From the NCBI RefSeq assembly GCF_040881935.1, contig NZ_JBBECH010000078.1, positions 1 to 64,000 of the forward strand: a DNA stretch of 64,000 nucleotides, in the 5' to 3' direction. The stretch is from Saccharospirillum sp040881935 (lineage in GTDB: Bacteria > Pseudomonadota > Gammaproteobacteria > Pseudomonadales > Natronospirillaceae). Position 1 is the first letter of the stretch; each line of letters begins with the position of its first letter. Made by a program: the position numbers and the translations under genes. The notes under the pieces were generated by a model. It was not told where the DNA came from, searched no databases, and saw only the letters and a program-made list of their open reading frames with translations. This document shows positions 8,578-16,251 of the stretch, piece after piece.

Positions 8578-8625
8578 AAGCGGTTGAGCTTCTGGCCCAA
8601 CCGCTTGTTTTGCTTCTCTTTTTTC
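8578..8625 (+). terminator. Terminator after hemL
   Basis: A 9-bp stem AAGCGGTTG/CAACCGCTT (8578-8586 with 8598-8606) is followed by GTTTTGCTTCTCTTTTTT. It lies 12 bases after the hemL stop and before the tRNA promoter. Confidence 0.85.
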
Positions 8626-8659
8626 AGCAAACAGGATGGCAGCAAAACCACAAAAACTG

Positions 8660-8688
8660 TTGACAGAACCGGGCCTGCTCATTAGTAT
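8660..8688 (+). promoter_or_regulatory. Strong sigma-70 promoter of the tRNA-Leu pair
   Basis: Consensus TTGACA at 8660-8665, a 17-base spacer, TAGTAT at 8683-8688, then a GCGCGCC discriminator. This is 38 bases before the first tRNA. A GC-rich discriminator is typical of stringently regulated stable-RNA promoters. Confidence 0.85.
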
Positions 8689-8725
8689 GCGCGCCTGCTT
8701 GCCAACGGTAGGCACATCCGGTATT

Positions 8726-8812
8726 GCCTGGGTGGTGAAATTGGTAGACACGCTAGCTTCAGGTGCTAGTGGGGGCAACCCCGTGGAGGTTCAAGTCCTC
8801 TCCCAGGCACCA
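8726..8812 (+). tRNA. tRNA-Leu (anticodon CAG), copy 1
   Basis: 87 bases ending in an encoded CCA. The acceptor stem is GCCTGGG/CCCAGGC with discriminator A. The anticodon arm CTAGC-TT-CAG-GT-GCTAG gives anticodon CAG, reading CUG leucine codons. A long variable arm (GGGGGCAACCCC type) is as expected for a class II tRNA. The T arm has loop TTCAAGT. Confidence 0.97.
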
Positions 8813-8851
8813 AGATTTCACCGGATGATGCTTTAACACCGTAACCGCTCA

Positions 8852-8938
8852 GCCTGGGTGGTGAAATTGGTAGACACGCTAGCTTCAGGTGCTAGTGGGG
8901 GCAACCCCGTGGAGGTTCAAATCCTCTCCCAGGCACCA
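8852..8938 (+). tRNA. tRNA-Leu (anticodon CAG), copy 2
   Basis: 87 bases, identical to the first copy except for one base in the T loop (TTCAAAT instead of TTCAAGT). The two genes are 39 bases apart and probably form one transcript from the promoter at 8660. CCA is encoded. Confidence 0.97.
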
Positions 8939-9079
8939 TTTCGACGCTTACCAACCCGGACGCTTCGAAATGGCTTCTCCCGCACGACCCGATTCCCAGT
9001 ATTGAATTCAACCTTCGCAGTTAAGGTCAGCTTTATTGCCGTGAGCCCGTGCCGGGTGCAGGGTGCGCCTACCCGGCAC

Positions 9080-9640
9080 TCAGAACTTCACTTCAAACGC
9101 CAATGCCATGCCGCCTTGGGTTGGCACCAGCGCGACCTGGGAGGCAGACCCCGGCTCAACCAGCCACTGATTCACCCCCCAGGCCAAAACAGCGCCCGCA
9201 ATGACGTCTGTGGCGTGATGCCGGTCTGAATATACCTTGCTCCAGCCAACGTAGCTGGCCGCGAGGTAGGCGGGCAACCCTGCATCCCAGCCATATCGGC
9301 GCTGAATAAAAGCCGCACTGGTAAAGGCCGAAGCGGCACTGAAGCTAGGGAAGCTCAGGTTGTCGGTCCCATCCGGCCGCTCCCGTTCAATCAACCCTTT
9401 CATAACATAACTGGTACTGAGCGTAACCCCATAGGCCACCACCAATTGCGAGCGCCCCTGCGGGTCGTCCAGCGTGTAGGTGGCTGTGGCAGCCGTCAGT
9501 GGCAGTGCATAAAGCAGTACCTCACCTGCCTGCGTCCAGCGATCATCCGCATACCCACTGAGGCTCACAGTCAATGACAGCACCAAAGCACTGATTGTCT
9601 GCCACGCCCATAGCCGGTTGCCGCGATTGCCGCGCCTCAT
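9080..9640 (-). CDS. PAP2-superfamily lipid phosphatase-like membrane protein
   Basis: 186 residues with an N-terminal signal or membrane segment (about 12-30). PAP2 motifs: KGLIERERP near 79-87 (motif 1, KX6RP), SFPSFSAAS near 96-104 in the place of PSGH, and SKVYSDRHHATD near 133-144 (SRX5HX3D type with K for R). The middle motif lacks the usual GH, so the catalytic acid/base histidine seems to be missing. Activity is therefore doubtful or unusual. It overlaps the upstream smr gene by four bases (ATGA), so the pair is co-transcribed. Confidence 0.8.
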   Translation of the reverse strand: MRRGNRGNRLWAWQTISALVLSLTVSLSGYADDRWTQAGEVLLYALPLTAATATYTLDDPQGRSQLVVAYGVTLSTSYVMKGLIERERPDGTDNLSFPSFSAASAFTSAAFIQRRYGWDAGLPAYLAASYVGWSKVYSDRHHATDVIAGAVLAWGVNQWLVEPGSASQVALVPTQGGMALAFEVKF

Positions 9641-10224
9641 TCCGTGCGTCCTTTCATAAAACGTTCCCGGTTTTCTTCTTTCTTGCGATTACTTTTGCGC
9701 AGCAAAATATACAGCGCCCCCACACCGCCATGATGCTTTTGTGCCGAATGAAAGGCCAGTACCTCTGGCATTTGTTTCAGCCAGGTATTCACGCAGCTTT
9801 TCAGGAAGGCTTTCGGCTCACCGCGCTCACCCTTGCCGTGCAGGATCATCGCCGAACGCACATCGTAGCGCAGACAGTCGGCAATAAACCCATAAACCTC
9901 GGCGCGCGCCTCGACCATGGATTTGCGATGCAGATCCAGACGGGCATCGATCGGGTACTGGCCGCGCTTCAGCTTCCGGTATACCCCGTGGGCGACGCCA
10001 TCGGTGCGATAGTCCAGAATATCGAGCGGGTGCACCAGATCGATAATTTCTTCCGTCAGATGGTTCGGGTCACCCTGATCCACTTTGACGGCCATCTGCC
10101 GCCGGTGCAGCAAGCTGGGCTCTGGCACCTCGGGTTTGGCCGTCTCGACCCTGGGCGTGGTGCGAATGCGACGCACGCCTTTCATTTCTTGACGGAAAAT
10201 TTTGAATTCGTCGTCGTCTTCCAT
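9637..10224 (-). CDS. Smr-domain DNA endonuclease (SmrA/YdaL-like)
   Basis: 195 residues. The N-terminal half is charged and probably disordered. The Smr domain starts at about residue 95 (LDLHRKSMVEAR). It continues through the HGKG motif (ILHGKGERG) and ends with the segment HSAQKHHGGVGALYILLRK. Smr domains nick or cleave branched DNA or act on RNA. The stand-alone architecture and length resemble E. coli SmrA/SmrB, not MutS2. The exact substrate cannot be read from sequence. The stop overlaps the start of the PAP2-like gene. Confidence 0.87.
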   Translation of the reverse strand: MEDDDEFKIFRQEMKGVRRIRTTPRVETAKPEVPEPSLLHRRQMAVKVDQGDPNHLTEEIIDLVHPLDILDYRTDGVAHGVYRKLKRGQYPIDARLDLHRKSMVEARAEVYGFIADCLRYDVRSAMILHGKGERGEPKAFLKSCVNTWLKQMPEVLAFHSAQKHHGGVGALYILLRKSNRKKEENRERFMKGRTE

Positions 10225-10305
10225 AAGACACCTGTTACATTTAACCGTATTCTAACAGTATGTACCCGCGCTCGGCACGCTTGGACCATCAGGCCGGGGC
10301 TCGTT

Positions 10306-10321
10306 GTAAAAGAGCGGTAAA
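10306..10321 (+). promoter_or_regulatory. CpxR-type box upstream of the cpxR-like gene
   Basis: Two direct GTAAA half-sites (10306-10310 and 10317-10321) are separated by six bases. The published CpxR recognition pattern is GTAAA-N(4-8)-GTAAA. The site lies about 40 bases before the start codon of the CpxR-like regulator, which fits autoregulation of the cpx operon. Confidence 0.65.
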
Positions 10322-10362
10322 ATGGATCGTCAGCGCCTTACCGATAGAGGACACTATTTGCC

Positions 10363-11061
10363 ATGAATGAATCTCACATTTTACTTATCGACGATGACCG
10401 GGATCTGGCCGAACTGCTCGGTGAGTATCTGGATGCCGAAGGCTATAAACTCAGTGCGGCTCACAGCGGTGAGGATGGCATCGTACAGTTGCGCGAGCAC
10501 AGTTACGATTTGGTCCTGCTTGATGTGATGATGCCCGGCATCGATGGTTTCGAAACCCTGCGCCAGATTCGCAACCTCTCCTCTGTTCCGGTGCTGATGC
10601 TTACTGCCAAAGGCGAAGAGATGGATCGGGTGCTGGGGCTGGAGCTGGGTGCCGACGATTACCTGGCCAAACCCTACAGCCACCGCGAACTGCTGGCACG
10701 CATCAAAGCGTTGCTACGCCGTATTGAACTCGACAAAGTGCAGCAGGAAAACGACAGCGGCACTCTGGAATGCAACGGCGTCACGCTTAACTTCGACACC
10801 TATGAAGTGGAGTGTGAAGGCGTACATGTGCCGATGACCACCAGCGAATTTAAAGTACTGCGCGTACTGATGTCCCGGGTCGGCAAAGCCGTTCCCAAAG
10901 AAGACCTGTACCGCGAAGTGCTTGGCCGCGAAATCATGGCGTATGACCGTTCGATCGACATGCATGTGTCCAACGTCCGGCGCAAACTCCAGGCCGTTAC
11001 GGAAACGCCCAAGATCCAGACCATCCGCGGCATTGGCTATCTGTTTGTCGACCCCAAATAA
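10363..11061 (+). CDS. cpxR: OmpR-family response regulator, CpxR-like
   Basis: 232 residues. The receiver domain (1-120) has the acidic pocket D10-D12 (LIDDDRD), phospho-acceptor D54 (LLDVMMPG) and a conserved lysine around 104 (YLAKPYS). The winged-helix DNA-binding domain (about 130-230) ends with RSIDMHVSNVRRKL...TIRGIGYLF. Segments such as DRVLGLELGADDYL and the EVLGRE...YDRSIDMH block resemble E. coli CpxR closely. A CpxR-type box lies upstream and a CpxA-like kinase follows, supporting an envelope-stress system. Confidence 0.85.
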   Translation: MNESHILLIDDDRDLAELLGEYLDAEGYKLSAAHSGEDGIVQLREHSYDLVLLDVMMPGIDGFETLRQIRNLSSVPVLMLTAKGEEMDRVLGLELGADDYLAKPYSHRELLARIKALLRRIELDKVQQENDSGTLECNGVTLNFDTYEVECEGVHVPMTTSEFKVLRVLMSRVGKAVPKEDLYREVLGREIMAYDRSIDMHVSNVRRKLQAVTETPKIQTIRGIGYLFVDPK

Positions 11062-11100
11062 GCGGATATTTCTCTGCCCTTCCGGACACCGGCTGTTGCC

Positions 11101-12510
11101 ATGACATTTTCAATTAACTGGCGAAAAATAAACCCGCTGGGCTCGGTGTTCGGCAAAATCTGGCTGAGCTTCTGGGTCACGCTGTTGCTGATTGTACTGG
11201 CGGTGGCCTTCGTGTCACACCAGGTGGCACAGGTGTACCAGATCGGCGCGCCTAACGCCTCGCACATTGGCCTGTTGAACCGGGTTAAACTCCCCAATAT
11301 CGATCGCCTCGCCAGTGATCGCCAGGAAATCATTGATGAACTCGACCGCTTTAACAGCGAGTCGCGCTTTCAATGGTACCTGGTGGACGATACCTACCAT
11401 CTGCTCGGCACCCCCAAACCACCACGGCGCATTCTGGTTATGCTGTCGGAAATGATGGAACTTGAAGGCGTAAAAGTTGGGCAGTGGCGCCAGGAAACCT
11501 GGATGGGCCCAATCACCATGTCGGTCGGTGGCGATATGTATCGATTGTTTCTGCGCGGCGTGCCTTCCCTGCCACCACCCAACCTGCCGCTCTGGCTCGA
11601 CAGCCAATGGCTGCGGGCTATTTTTGCGCTGTTTGTCTCTGGCGGTATGGCGCTGGTGCTGGCCTGGTCCATCACCCGCCCCATTGCCCGTCTGCGGCGT
11701 GTCTCCCGGCAGTTGGCTGGCGGCAGTCTGGACGCCCGGGTTGGTGGCGCGGTCAATAAACGCGCCGATGAGTTGGGTGATCTGGGGCGCGATTTCGACG
11801 AAATGGCCGAGCGCCTGCAACAATTGGTCTCGGCTCAGCAACGTCTGCTTAGCAACGTTAGCCACGAACTGCGCTCACCGCTGACTCGGTTGCAGGTAGC
11901 GCTGGGCATCGTTCGCCAGAAAGCACCATCCGATCTCGAGACCGCACTGAGTCGTATTGAGCGCGAAAGCGATCGGCTCGAAAGCCTGATCGCGCAAGTT
12001 TTGAAACTGTCGCGCTTTGAAAACGAAATGCAGCATCTGGAGCCGACACAATTGCAACTCGACGATCTGGTGCGCCACGTGGCCGAAGACGCTCGTTTTG
12101 AATCCAAAGCGCACAACATTCTGATCACCGACCAGATTGAAGACACTGTCAATATCTGGGGGGATCCTCAATTGCTGCATTCAGCGATCGACAACGTGAT
12201 TCGCAATGCCTTGCGCTTTTCACCGGAAAACGGCGAACTTAGCATTCACCTAACCACCCGCAAGGGCGAAGCCCTGATTGAGATCTGTGACCAGGGGCCC
12301 GGCGTGCCCGAAGACAAACTCGAGCGACTGTTCGACCCTTTCTACCGGCTCGACCAGTCAAATTCCGGGGCCGGCCTCGGCTTGAACATCGCCCGCCATG
12401 CCGTTACCGCGCACAAGGGCGACATCCGTGCGATCAATCGCCCCGAAGGCGGCCTCTGTGTACGCATACGGCTGCCCCTGAATCACCACGGGCGGCTACG
12501 TCAGGGTTAG
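11101..12510 (+). CDS. cpxA: Sensor histidine kinase, CpxA-like
   Basis: 469 residues. Two membrane helices (about 21-39 and 170-190) enclose a periplasmic sensor of about 130 residues. A HAMP domain follows (about 191-243), then HisKA with the phospho-acceptor H255 (LLSNVSHELRSPLTRLQ). The ATPase domain has N box NVIRNALRFSPENG, G1 DQGPGVPED and G2 GAGLGLNIA. It lies 39 bases after the CpxR-like gene, in the same operon. It presumably senses envelope stress; this is a family-level inference. Confidence 0.85.
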   Translation: MTFSINWRKINPLGSVFGKIWLSFWVTLLLIVLAVAFVSHQVAQVYQIGAPNASHIGLLNRVKLPNIDRLASDRQEIIDELDRFNSESRFQWYLVDDTYHLLGTPKPPRRILVMLSEMMELEGVKVGQWRQETWMGPITMSVGGDMYRLFLRGVPSLPPPNLPLWLDSQWLRAIFALFVSGGMALVLAWSITRPIARLRRVSRQLAGGSLDARVGGAVNKRADELGDLGRDFDEMAERLQQLVSAQQRLLSNVSHELRSPLTRLQVALGIVRQKAPSDLETALSRIERESDRLESLIAQVLKLSRFENEMQHLEPTQLQLDDLVRHVAEDARFESKAHNILITDQIEDTVNIWGDPQLLHSAIDNVIRNALRFSPENGELSIHLTTRKGEALIEICDQGPGVPEDKLERLFDPFYRLDQSNSGAGLGLNIARHAVTAHKGDIRAINRPEGGLCVRIRLPLNHHGRLRQG

Positions 12511-12681
12511 ATCCCAAAGGGGATCGACAAACTCATACTGGGAGGTGGCAGCGAACTCAACGACAGTTCGATGAGCCTTGAGGAACAATGCCAGCCAGCG
12601 GTTAAAACCCACCCTCGAAACGAGACAACTCACCCGGCAATCTTATAAACTCCTGCCTTTAGTCAACTGACGAGGCCCGTC

Positions 12682-13194
12682 ATGTCCCCGATAACCACCG
12701 CTTCCGGCACCGTCATTCGTCTGGCAGAGCCCGGCGATGTCTCCCATATTCTACGTTTCATTCAGGAACTGGCTGACTATGAAAAGCTGTCGCACGAAGT
12801 GGTAGCCACCGAAGCCAAACTCACCGAAACGCTGTTTTCAGACCAGCCAGCGGCCGAGGTATTGATCGCCGAGCGCGATGGCCGACCGGTTGGCATGGCC
12901 CTGTTTTTTCCGAACTACAGCACCTTTCTGGCCCAGCCCGGCATCCACCTGGAAGACCTTTATGTGCAACCGGATCAGCGCGGATCCGGAGTTGGCAAAG
13001 CCTTAATTACCAGCCTGGCGCATCTCGCGATCGAACGCGGCTGCGGTCGCCTCGAATGGATGGTACTCGACTGGAACGAACCCGCCCGGCAGTTCTACCG
13101 CTCGCTGGGAGCCAGCGCTCTGGATGGCTGGCTAACCAAACGCGTCACGGGGGAGTCGCTACACGCTATGGCCCGCATGCTGGAGCGTGCCTGA
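12682..13194 (+). CDS. GNAT-family N-acetyltransferase (SAT1-like)
   Basis: 170 residues spanning a complete GNAT fold. The acetyl-CoA loop is QRGSGVGKAL (about 99-108), preceded by the beta-4 segment HLEDLYVQPD. The C-terminal part contains LEWMVLDWNEPARQFYRSLGA, a pattern common in diamine N-acetyltransferase-like proteins. The substrate is not determined. The TGA shares a base with the ATG of the YbaK-like gene, so the two are translationally coupled. Confidence 0.9.
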   Translation: MSPITTASGTVIRLAEPGDVSHILRFIQELADYEKLSHEVVATEAKLTETLFSDQPAAEVLIAERDGRPVGMALFFPNYSTFLAQPGIHLEDLYVQPDQRGSGVGKALITSLAHLAIERGCGRLEWMVLDWNEPARQFYRSLGASALDGWLTKRVTGESLHAMARMLERA

Positions 13195-13679
13195 TGACAC
13201 CGGCGGTGCAGTTGCTCAAACGCAACAAGATGCCGTTCGAACTGCACACCTTCAGTGTGGGCGATAGCGACGAAGGCTATGGCCTCACCGCCGCCAAAGC
13301 CCTGGGCGTGCCCCCCGAGCAGGTTTTTAAAACCTTACTGGTCAGCTTCAATGGTGACCCTAAGGCACTCGGCGTATGTATTTTGCCGGTCACCCATAAC
13401 CTCAGCCTGAAGCGCGCCGCCAAGGCGCACGGTCAAAAATCCGCACAGATGGCGGACCCGGCCATTGCCGAGAAAACCACCGGCTATGTGGTCGGCGGCA
13501 TCAGCCCGCTGGGGCAGAAGAAAGTCCTGCCAACCGTGGTTGATCAGAGTGCAGAGAGCATGGACACCTTTTTTGTCAGCGGTGGCAAACGCGGTCTCGA
13601 CATTGCACTGGCACCGGCTGACCTGTTGCAACTGACCCGGGCCCGCTTTGCACCTCTCTGCGTTACCGACGAAACCTGA
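13194..13679 (+). CDS. ybaK: Cys-tRNA(Pro)/Cys-tRNA(Cys) deacylase YbaK
   Basis: 161 residues from the ATG at 13194. Trans-editing enzyme that hydrolyses Cys-tRNA(Pro). The fold is the YbaK/ProX type; the segment VFKTLLV near 44-50 holds the conserved lysine, and GYVVGGISPLGQKKVLP (about 100-116) is highly conserved in the family. The start overlapping the GNAT stop was chosen over an upstream out-of-context start because family proteins begin with TPAVQLLKR-like sequence. Confidence 0.93.
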   Translation: MTPAVQLLKRNKMPFELHTFSVGDSDEGYGLTAAKALGVPPEQVFKTLLVSFNGDPKALGVCILPVTHNLSLKRAAKAHGQKSAQMADPAIAEKTTGYVVGGISPLGQKKVLPTVVDQSAESMDTFFVSGGKRGLDIALAPADLLQLTRARFAPLCVTDET

Positions 13680-13869
13680 AACCGGGCTGAACCCAGTAGT
13701 TTAGGCTGCAACTGTTGCCTAAGCTTCGCACTCCCGCCCCAACGCGGGGGCTTTGGTGAATCTGAATCAACAACCATTAAAGGTTGCTTGTTACTGGCTG
13801 GCGATTTGCTATGTTTGATCCAAGCCTTCACCTCAACCGCAGGCTACTAACCAGGAGCGTAAAATAACA

Positions 13870-14313
13870 ATGAAATCTTTAATGACTGTCGTCACTACCT
13901 TATTGCTGGCGCTGGCCATAACCCCGGCCCAGGCGGAATCCATGTCGGCCGAGGGCCAGTGGCGTACCATCGATGACGAAACCGGCGAAGCCAAAAGCCT
14001 GGTGCGAGTCTGGGAGGAAAATGGCGAACTGCAAGGCCAGGTCGTTGAACTGTTGAACCCGGCTGAACCAAACCCGGTCTGTTCCGACTGCAAAGGCAGC
14101 CGCAAGGATCAGCCGATCGAAGGCATGAACTTTCTCTGGGGGCTGGAACGCGATGGCGATGAATGGACCGGTGGCCGCATTCTCGACCCGGCCAATGGCA
14201 AGGAATACAGTGCCAAGGCCAAGGTCATTGACAACGGTGCCAAGCTGGAAGTCCGTGGTTTCATGGGTTTCGCGTTAATCGGTCGTACTCAGGTCTGGGA
14301 ACGCGTCGAGTAA
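13870..14313 (+). CDS. DUF2147 exported protein
   Basis: 147 residues with a Sec signal peptide (about 1-23, cleavage after AQA). A DUF2147 domain follows, beginning GQWRTIDDETGEAKSLVRVWEENGELQGQVV. A CSDC pair near residues 74-77 (NPVCSDCKG) is typical. DUF2147 proteins are small secreted or periplasmic beta-sheet proteins of unknown function. A good ribosome-binding site (AGGAG) precedes the ATG, and a terminator follows, so it is a monocistronic unit. Confidence 0.88.
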   Translation: MKSLMTVVTTLLLALAITPAQAESMSAEGQWRTIDDETGEAKSLVRVWEENGELQGQVVELLNPAEPNPVCSDCKGSRKDQPIEGMNFLWGLERDGDEWTGGRILDPANGKEYSAKAKVIDNGAKLEVRGFMGFALIGRTQVWERVE

Positions 14314-14327
14314 TAACCAGCGCTGAA

Positions 14328-14362
14328 CGGCTCACCGGCAATATCGGTGAGCCGATGCTTTT
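14328..14362 (+). terminator. Terminator after the DUF2147 gene
   Basis: A 10-bp stem CGGCTCACCG/CGGTGAGCCG (14328-14337 with 14345-14354) with a 7-base loop, followed by ATGCTTTT. Confidence 0.85.
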
Positions 14363-14416
14363 CCTGCCTGCCTTACCCCGTTATGCTGCCTTTCCCTGTT
14401 GACCCTGAATTGTCCA

Positions 14417-15028
14417 ATGCCCGGAACCGAACCGCTTACCTTATTGATTGCCATCATTCTCGCCCTGCTGCTGGTACTCCCGGCCGATGGCTATACCTAC
14501 GAATTTGTCCGCGCCCGGCATGAGCGGGACAGTTCACTGTGGAGTCTGGTCTGGGGCCGGTTGCTGATCACTCTCACTCAGGCCGGGTTAATGGCGACCG
14601 CCGTAACGGTTTGGGCACAGTCAGGCCCGCTCGGTTCACCGCTGCTGGTGTTCGCTGGTGCCATGATGGCGGCTTGGCTATGGATGTGGTACTGGATCAA
14701 GACCTACATAGCCGAACCCGGCCACCCGACCCGGCCGATCACCGTCGTCAGCGTCATCCTCACCGGCGCCCTCTCGGCCACCCTCTGGTTCGAAGCCTTT
14801 ACCTTTCAGGCACTGCTGCAAGCCTGGGTGAACACACCGACCCTGGGAACCATTATTCTATTGTCGTTGATCTGGGTAACCGTCGATGCGATCTGGCTCG
14901 CGATCCTCGCCAGCCAACCCTGGGGCACCCGTCTGATCGCATCGCAAAACGGCCAAAGCCGATTAAACCGAAGCCTCGGCCTGCTGCTACTGGCCTTTTC
15001 ACTCTGGGCAATGGTGGCTGTGCTTTAA
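14417..15028 (+). CDS. Multi-pass inner-membrane protein of unknown function
   Basis: 203 residues from the ATG at 14417 (a TTG at 14399 is also in frame). Six hydrophobic segments are visible, with short charged loops such as YEFVRARHERD. I do not recognise the family. The gene stands alone: the DUF2147 terminator is upstream, and a palindromic repeat element followed by the convergent rpiA is downstream. Codon use looks like that of the neighbours. Function cannot be inferred. Confidence 0.75.
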   Translation: MPGTEPLTLLIAIILALLLVLPADGYTYEFVRARHERDSSLWSLVWGRLLITLTQAGLMATAVTVWAQSGPLGSPLLVFAGAMMAAWLWMWYWIKTYIAEPGHPTRPITVVSVILTGALSATLWFEAFTFQALLQAWVNTPTLGTIILLSLIWVTVDAIWLAILASQPWGTRLIASQNGQSRLNRSLGLLLLAFSLWAMVAVL

Positions 15029-15060
15029 GTGGCAGGGTTTTTTCTGTGGCACGAGTCCGT

Positions 15061-15170
15061 GTCAGCCACCGGGTAGGCCTGATCGGGGGTCGGCGTAAAT
15101 CCTTCCATGGAGCCTAGACTTCGGCATCCATGCCTCAGACTTCCCCGATCAGGCCTACCCGGTAGCTGAC
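15061..15170 (+). repeat. Palindromic intergenic element, copy A
   Basis: Arms of 28 bp (15061-15088 and 15143-15170, 27 of 28 paired) enclose a conserved 54-base core. The core begins GTCGGCGTAAATCC, contains GCCTAG, and has a small inner hairpin (GGCAT-CC-ATGCC). It lies between two convergent genes. The core is shared with three other elements in the window, while the arms are its own. Confidence 0.85.
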
Positions 15171-15291
15171 ACTTGGCCGGTGGTTAGTTGTGATACCAGC
15201 TCTTTTGTCTTTCGTAGGAGACCATCTCAGCGTCCTCTGGGCGACTGGAAGAAAGCAGTACCCTGGAAATCTACGACGGCCAACGTCTACC

Positions 15292-15996
15292 TCAATAAAA
15301 CTCACCATCCTCTGCCATGGTGTTAATCACCGACAATTTCTTCACGCCGTCCTTGGTCCCCAGCAACAACACATCCGCCGGCCGGTGGGCAAACAACCCA
15401 TTAGTGACAACGCCGGGAATATTGTTGATCGCGGTTTCCATCGCTTCCGGGTCTTTGATGTCCAGTTCATAGACATCCAGAATCTGGTTGCCGTTGTCAG
15501 TGACCACACCTTCGCGATACACCGGATTGCCGCCCATTTTCAGCAGCTTGCGCGCTACAGCACTGCGGGCCATCGGAATCACTTCAATGGGCAGCGGGAA
15601 GGCGCCGAGTTTTTGCACCGCTTTGGATTCATCGGCAATGCAGACAAAGGTCTTGGCGATGGAGGCGACGATTTTCTCCTGAGTCAGCGCCGCGCCACCG
15701 CCCTTGATCAGGTGCAGTTTGCGATTGGCTTCGTCGCAACCGTCGACATAAACCGCCAGTTTTTCAACTTCGTTCATATCGAACACGTGAATACCATGAT
15801 CGCGCAGGCGTTGGGCGCTGGCATCGCTGGAGGCGACGGTGCCGCGAAAGCGGTCTTTAACGGTAGCCAGGGCATCGATAAACAGGTTGGCGGTGGAACC
15901 GGTACCGATGCCAATAATGGCTTCCGGCTTCAGGTCCGGTTTGATGAAATCGAGCGCGGCCTGGGCGACGGCCTGCTTCAGTTCGTCTTGGGTCAT
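15292..15996 (-). CDS. rpiA: Ribose-5-phosphate isomerase A
   Basis: Interconverts ribose-5-phosphate and ribulose-5-phosphate in the pentose-phosphate pathway. The 234-residue protein has the phosphate-binding GIGTGSTAN loop (29-37), SSDASAQ (76-82), the DGCDEAN active-site segment (about 104-110) and KGGGAALTQEKI with the catalytic glutamate. The length is standard. It is divergent from ilvA, as in several other gammaproteobacteria. Confidence 0.97.
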   Translation of the reverse strand: MTQDELKQAVAQAALDFIKPDLKPEAIIGIGTGSTANLFIDALATVKDRFRGTVASSDASAQRLRDHGIHVFDMNEVEKLAVYVDGCDEANRKLHLIKGGGAALTQEKIVASIAKTFVCIADESKAVQKLGAFPLPIEVIPMARSAVARKLLKMGGNPVYREGVVTDNGNQILDVYELDIKDPEAMETAINNIPGVVTNGLFAHRPADVLLLGTKDGVKKLSVINTMAEDGEFY

Positions 15997-16251
15997 GGAG
16001 CTGTCCTGTTATTGAGTGGGCCAGTTGAGTGGGCCTGTTAATGAGTGTCGTTTGCCCGCATTATAGCTGCTGTGGCGCTCAGTAACACACACACTTGGCT
16101 TTACTGGACCGTCGCAAAACAGTATGCCGGTATTTGCCGTACGCCTGCGTTTCCGCATCCACCCAAAACCCTTACACTACGGTGCTGTGCCGCCAAATCC
16201 GATGGTGGTGCAACCAACCACTGACATTCATCCGTTAACCAGGAACCTTCC

